DNA of 8,423 bases, from the NCBI GenBank assembly GCA_016929465.1, contig JAFGIT010000402.1:1-8423 (forward strand), written 5' to 3'. Below are positions 5,605 through 8,423 of the stretch, piece by piece. A program made the position numbers and the translations under genes. Below the pieces are notes generated by a model. It was not told the origin of the DNA. It worked only from the letters and a program-made list of their open reading frames with translations, and did no database searches. How positions within the stretch are numbered: the first letter of the stretch is position 1; each line of letters opens with the position of its first letter. This DNA is from JAFGIT01 sp016929465 [NCBI: Candidatus Coatesbacteria bacterium] (GTDB lineage: Bacteria; B130-G9).

Positions 5605-6627
5605 ATGCCTGTATTCTTCAGTGAGAATGGGATGCTGTCGGAGCCAGAGATCGTCCATGCCCCGACACCCGGATATGAATCAGTGGTCGAGGGCAAACCG
5701 CTTTGCGTGGAGATACTCCACGTGGGATTTGGCAATGTAAGAGACCTTCTAGGCAAATCGGAGGTCCTTATATCGAGCTGGGCGAAGCTCGGTGGGACTG
5801 GAAGCCCGGGCCCGCGCGTTATAAATGTGATGCGGACCGGGGTTCAGCAATTCGACGACCTGTCCGACTTCGGCAGCGCAGATTACGGGAATCCACTGGT
5901 GTTCTATACCCCGTGTTACAAGGGCGAGAGACTGCGGCTCTCAATTGAGCTGCTCGAGATCGACAAATTGAAGAAGGATGGCATCAAGTCGCTCGGCGAC
6001 GCTATGAGAGGGCTATCCTCGCTCGCGGTCTTTGCGCCTCAACTTGCCTACATGACATTCGCGCCAAATGTCCTCGAACTTGCGCGCAAGCTCTACAACC
6101 TCATAAACCGCAATGACCAGGTCCTCTTGGAGCACGTAGATCTCGCGTTCAACGAGCCCGACCTGAAGGTTCTTAGTTCCGGCCGTTTCGTAATTGTCGA
6201 TGGCAACCAGCGAGCATCCAAGCTCCTCGAAGAATTCAGGCTCTCAGCGGGAAGCCGGCTTGTCACAAGCGACGGCAAGCGTGCGGAGGATGCTGGGATG
6301 GCGAGCCCATACGTCGTGATCCGCATCAATGCAAGGGAGTTCCCCGAATACAGGGAATTCGCAATCGAACACGCCGCACAGGAGAAGCTGGCGGCATTCC
6401 TGAACAACGAGATGATCGCCGAACTGGCAGAGTTCGTTCATGATGGGGTGGCCGCGACCGCGCATCTCGATGCGATCGAGAATCTCATCGTGCTCAAGAA
6501 GAAGCTGGACATCACCGGCACTGATGTGGAGAGGGAAGAGATCATTGAGCAGGGCATAAGCGAGGTGAGACGGCTTCCAGAAGACCTGAAGGACCTCGTC
6601 TTGAGCATTCTGCTTCCACAGAACTGA
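5605..6627 (+). CDS. Uncharacterised 340-residue protein
   Basis: I do not recognise this family. The protein appears soluble: no signal peptide and no convincing membrane helix. Residues about 31-120 alternate hydrophobic strands and turns (PLCVEILHVGFGN, SEVLISSWAKLG, RVINVMRTG, PLVFYTP, ERLRLSIELLEIDK) and look like a beta-sandwich, loosely like C2-type domains. A mostly helical part follows (121-172: SLAVFAPQLAYM, APNVLELARKLYNLINR). Next is a short strand-containing section (173-245: GRFVIVDG, PYVVIRIN), and then a charged helical C-terminus (250-335). Only two cysteines (C34, C104) are present and no catalytic motif is evident. Codon use resembles its neighbours, so there is no sign of recent transfer. 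The gene stands alone on its strand, followed by a GC hairpin. The NVMRTGVQQFDDLSDFG and YGNPLVFYTP segments look most likely to be conserved. The coding call is strong; the function is unknown. Confidence 0.82.
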   Translation: MPVFFSENGMLSEPEIVHAPTPGYESVVEGKPLCVEILHVGFGNVRDLLGKSEVLISSWAKLGGTGSPGPRVINVMRTGVQQFDDLSDFGSADYGNPLVFYTPCYKGERLRLSIELLEIDKLKKDGIKSLGDAMRGLSSLAVFAPQLAYMTFAPNVLELARKLYNLINRNDQVLLEHVDLAFNEPDLKVLSSGRFVIVDGNQRASKLLEEFRLSAGSRLVTSDGKRAEDAGMASPYVVIRINAREFPEYREFAIEHAAQEKLAAFLNNEMIAELAEFVHDGVAATAHLDAIENLIVLKKKLDITGTDVEREEIIEQGISEVRRLPEDLKDLVLSILLPQN

Positions 6628-6656
6628 GCCGACCTTTCTGCAAGCGCAAAATGAAA

Positions 6657-6682
6657 CGGGGCGGCGCAAGTGGGCCGCCCCG
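6657..6682. terminator. GC-rich hairpin between convergent genes, probable bidirectional terminator
   Basis: CGGGGCGGC (6657-6665) and GCCGCCCCG (6674-6682) form a perfect 9-bp stem over an 8-base loop. It lies 29 bases after the uncharacterised gene and past the end of the SPFH gene. On the minus strand it is followed by TTTCATTTT, a broken T tract; the plus side has little T. It suits the leftward operon best. Confidence 0.6.
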
Positions 6683-6716
6683 GAAATCTCGCAAGGATTT
6701 ATAAGGTCCTGCAACC

Positions 6717-6741
6717 GGCTCATGCGAGCCTAATTCAGGCT
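6717..6741 (-). other. Overlapping alternative hairpins at the SPFH stop codon
   Basis: GGCTC-ATGC-GAGCC (6717-6730) and AGCCT-AATTC-AGGCT (6727-6741) share AGCC and cannot form together. They lie at the 3' end of the SPFH gene before the larger hairpin. They may only add to RNA-end structure. Confidence 0.2.
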
Positions 6742-7786
6742 ACTCGTCCTTGTTCTTGATGTAATTATCGGTTATCGAGCTGCTCCAGGTCTCTCTCTTC
6801 TTCCCGACGCCCTCCAGCATCTCTTTGATTCCGCCAATCGAGCTCAAAACGCCCGTTGCCTCGATCGGGAGATACACGACCTTGTTGTCCTTGCCGGAGA
6901 CCATCTCCTTCAGGGTCTCGATGTAGCGCACCGCGATCAGGTAGGTAGCTGGATCGCCTTTGCTCTCGGCTATTGCCTTCGTGACCATGCCGATCGCCTC
7001 GGCTTCCGCCTGTGCGACTTTTACGCGAGCTTCGGCGGCGCCTTCCGCCATCAGTATCTGTGACCGCTTCTCACCCTCGGCCTTATTTATCTTGGCCTCT
7101 TTGTAGCCTTCAGCCTCGAGTATGCGCGAGCGCTTCTCACCTTCTGCAACGAGAATAACGGCGCGGCGGTCTCTCTCGGCGCGCATCTGCTTCTCCATCG
7201 CGTCGCGAATATCCTTCGGCGGGTTGATGTCCTGAAGCTCCACGCGGTTGACCTTCACGCCCCACTTATCTGTTGCTTCGTCCAATATCTCACGGAGCTT
7301 GGTATTGATTGTGTCACGAGAGGTCAGTGTCTGGTCGAGATCAAGCTCGCCGATGACGTTCCTGAGCGTGGTCTGAGTCAGTTTTTCAATCGCTTCCGGG
7401 AGGTTTGCTATCTCATAGACGGCCTTTATCGGATCTGTAACCTGGAAATAGAGCATAGCGTTGATCTCGGTCACGACATTGTCCTTCGTGATCACGTTCT
7501 GCCGGGGAAAGTCATATACCGTCTCCCTGAGATCGATCTTTTTGACCTGCCGCCTCATGACTATCTTGTTGCCCCGGTTGTCCTCGTGCGTGAATCGCCA
7601 CTCAATGGCCCTCGGCCTATCGACTATTGGCCAGATTATATTGATGCCTGATTTCAGCATCCGGTCAAATCTGCCGAGTCGTTCGACGACGAGCGTCTCC
7701 GCCTGCTGGACGATGACCAGTCCTTTCGCTGCGAAAATGATGATGAAAATTGCGATGGCAATCAGAATGCCTACGCCGGCTCCCAT
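6740..7786 (-). CDS. SPFH/band 7 domain protein (stomatin/QmcA-like)
   Basis: A 348-residue membrane-anchored scaffold of the stomatin/prohibitin superfamily, close to the bacterial QmcA/paraslipin type that pairs with NfeD. These proteins oligomerise into membrane microdomains. An N-terminal membrane helix spans about 4-21 (ILIAIAIFIIIFAA). The SPFH domain (about 22-195) contains typical stretches such as QQAETLVVERLGRF, VITKDNVVTEINAMLYFQV and LRNVIGELDLDQTL. A long Ala/Glu-rich coiled coil follows (about 195-268), including two copies of AEGEKRSxIL (214-223 and 237-246) 23 residues apart. The C-terminus has YLPIEATGVLSSIGG. The ATG lies 2 bases after the nfeD stop, with AAGGAGGG 6 bases ahead inside the nfeD 3' codons, so translation is probably coupled. 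The family call is firm; the cellular role is inferred from the pairing. Confidence 0.95.
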   Translation of the reverse strand: MGAGVGILIAIAIFIIIFAAKGLVIVQQAETLVVERLGRFDRMLKSGINIIWPIVDRPRAIEWRFTHEDNRGNKIVMRRQVKKIDLRETVYDFPRQNVITKDNVVTEINAMLYFQVTDPIKAVYEIANLPEAIEKLTQTTLRNVIGELDLDQTLTSRDTINTKLREILDEATDKWGVKVNRVELQDINPPKDIRDAMEKQMRAERDRRAVILVAEGEKRSRILEAEGYKEAKINKAEGEKRSQILMAEGAAEARVKVAQAEAEAIGMVTKAIAESKGDPATYLIAVRYIETLKEMVSGKDNKVVYLPIEATGVLSSIGGIKEMLEGVGKKRETWSSSITDNYIKNKDE

Positions 7787-7788
7787 GG

Positions 7789-8244
7789 CTAACCCTCCTT
7801 CTTCTTAGGAATTTCCTTCACATACAGCTTAGTTCCCTCAACGCGAGTAACCTCCACCTTTTCCCCACGCTCAATCACTGCGCCGTCCTCCGAGATGGCT
7901 TTCCAGCTGTCTCCACCCAGGTTGATACGGCCCACATTTTGAGATGGATCGATTCTCTCCGCGACCATACCCTGCTTCCCGACGAGGGCATCAACATTGG
8001 TTCTTGCTGCATCGTTGTCGGACCGATAGAAACGCTTTACGAAGAGCGGCCGAACTGCGAAGAACGCGACGACCGAGGCTATGCAAAAGATGATGACCTC
8101 GACTGTCAGGCCGAGGTCGAACGCGGCGAAAAGAGCTGCCACAAGGCATCCCACGCCGAAGCAGGCCAGAACGAAGCCTGGCGTGAATATCTCCGCTATG
8201 AGCAGGGCCACGCCGATGATCACCCAAATATGCCAGTGTTCCAA
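7789..8244 (-). CDS. NfeD-family membrane protein (short form)
   Basis: A 151-residue NfeD protein of the short type, which lacks the N-terminal ClpP-like protease domain of long NfeD. Such proteins are encoded beside SPFH genes and are thought to act with them in membrane microdomains. Three membrane helices lie at about 5-20, 24-42 and 47-65, with the characteristic LLIAEIFTPGF. A C-terminal OB-fold region runs about 87-146 (VGKQGMVAERI, GRINLGGDSWKAIS, GEKVEVTRVEGTKLYV). The start is the TTG at 8244: an in-frame stop lies just upstream, no ATG or GTG is available in the frame before the hydrophobic region, and GGGAGG (8259-8254) is 9 bases ahead. The first gene of a two-gene operon with the SPFH protein. 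Confidence 0.93.
   Translation of the reverse strand: MEHWHIWVIIGVALLIAEIFTPGFVLACFGVGCLVAALFAAFDLGLTVEVIIFCIASVVAFFAVRPLFVKRFYRSDNDAARTNVDALVGKQGMVAERIDPSQNVGRINLGGDSWKAISEDGAVIERGEKVEVTRVEGTKLYVKEIPKKKEG
7793..7800 (-). promoter_or_regulatory. Strong Shine-Dalgarno of the SPFH gene embedded in the nfeD 3' end
   Basis: On the minus strand, AAGGAGGG is made from the codons for the final Lys-Glu-Gly of NfeD, 6 bases before the SPFH ATG. It nearly matches the full anti-Shine-Dalgarno complement and fits translational coupling. Confidence 0.75.
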
Positions 8245-8297
8245 ATTCCCTTGCCTCCCGAATATTCACTGAATGTTTCGCTGTTTATATCGGGAGT

Positions 8298-8326
8298 ATA
8301 ATAACAGTAATGTCGCATCGGTTCAA
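8298..8326 (-). promoter_or_regulatory. Candidate promoter of the nfeD-SPFH operon
   Basis: On the minus strand, TTGAAC (8326-8321) and TATTAT (8303-8298) are separated by 17 bases. An overlapping TATACT (8300-8295) would give a 20-base spacer. RNA would start near 8290, about 45 bases before the TTG start codon. Confidence 0.5.
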
Positions 8327-8340
8327 GGCAAATCGGCGTC

Positions 8341-8378
8341 CCCAATAATCAGATAGGTTTGAGATTTGGGCTTTTTTT
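8341..8378 (+). terminator. Orphan terminator-like stem with T7
   Basis: CCCAA (8341-8345) pairs with TTGGG (8366-8370), with ATC/GAT possible inside, followed by C and seven T (8372-8378). The stem is short, the loop is long, and no plus-strand gene ends nearby, so this is tentative. Confidence 0.25.
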
Positions 8379-8395
8379 GAATCCCCCGTTGGGCT

Positions 8396-8401
8396 TATAA
8401 T
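8396..8401 (+). promoter_or_regulatory. Isolated TATAAT box near the right edge
   Basis: A perfect -10 hexamer on the plus strand, but the sequence 15-18 bases upstream (TTTTTT/TTTTGA) is a poor -35. It may belong to a rightward gene beyond the window, divergent from the nfeD operon. Otherwise I see nothing in 8379-8423. Confidence 0.25.
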
Positions 8402-8423
8402 CGGTCATTATTGCTATTAGAAG

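Noticed and set aside
2048-8244. One single envelope operon or multi-gene 'system' spanning the window
   Set aside because: Gene directions change three times, with at least four separate units and internal terminators, so only a loose thematic grouping can be supported.
7750-8301. Plus-strand open frame of 183 codons over nfeD
   Set aside because: It is opposite a clear NfeD protein with matching start signals, and its own translation lacks any plausible fold or ribosome binding site.
1-8423. CRISPR array, insertion sequence, tRNA or phage/defence island
   Set aside because: No regularly spaced repeats, transposase or integrase, terminal repeats, tRNA-like folds or known defence genes were visible on either strand.

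Overview
The window reads as bacterial chromosome. It has Shine-Dalgarno-led genes, sigma70-like -35/-10 pairs, TTG as well as ATG starts, and bacterial families (LapA-domain protein, YoaP-type acetyltransferase, TlpA-type thioredoxin, NfeD with an SPFH protein). GC is moderate, and AGG/AGA and ATA codons are freely used. I cannot place it in a phylum. I see no rRNA, tRNA, insertion sequence, phage gene or CRISPR array, so it looks like ordinary core/envelope genome with one unrecognised protein.

Layout. (1) 3-1985, + strand: the 3' part of a hybrid sensor histidine kinase (two PAS domains, HisKA, ATPase, receiver). It runs off the left edge and probably has an upstream membrane segment. (2) 2048-4747, + strand: a likely promoter, then a small LapA-domain membrane protein, a GNAT/thioredoxin-like YoaP-type fusion, and a GT-B glycosyltransferase. 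(3) 4697-5284, - strand: a TlpA/ResA-like membrane-anchored thiol-disulfide protein whose 3' end overlaps the glycosyltransferase tail to tail by 51 bp. (4) 5285-5604: a 320-base divergent intergenic region with a candidate promoter for the TlpA gene, two stacked inverted repeats (one with a T6 tract on the minus strand) and other short palindromes. (5) 5605-6627, + strand: a 340-residue protein I do not recognise. (6) 6657-6682: a GC-rich hairpin between convergent genes. (7) 6740-8244, - strand: a tight nfeD-SPFH (stomatin/QmcA-like) operon with its promoter near 8298-8326. (8) 8330-8423: a gene-free edge with a T-tract hairpin and a TATAAT box.

Together the genes lean towards the cell envelope: membrane sensing, a small bitopic/hairpin membrane protein, glycosyl transfer, extracytoplasmic redox chemistry, and a membrane-microdomain scaffold with its NfeD partner. 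That shared theme is inference from families; the genes lie in at least four transcription units. The least explained items are the 340-residue protein, the structured intergenic region at 5446-5570, and a perfect 9-bp complement that could hide the ribosome binding site of the LapA-domain gene in read-through mRNA.
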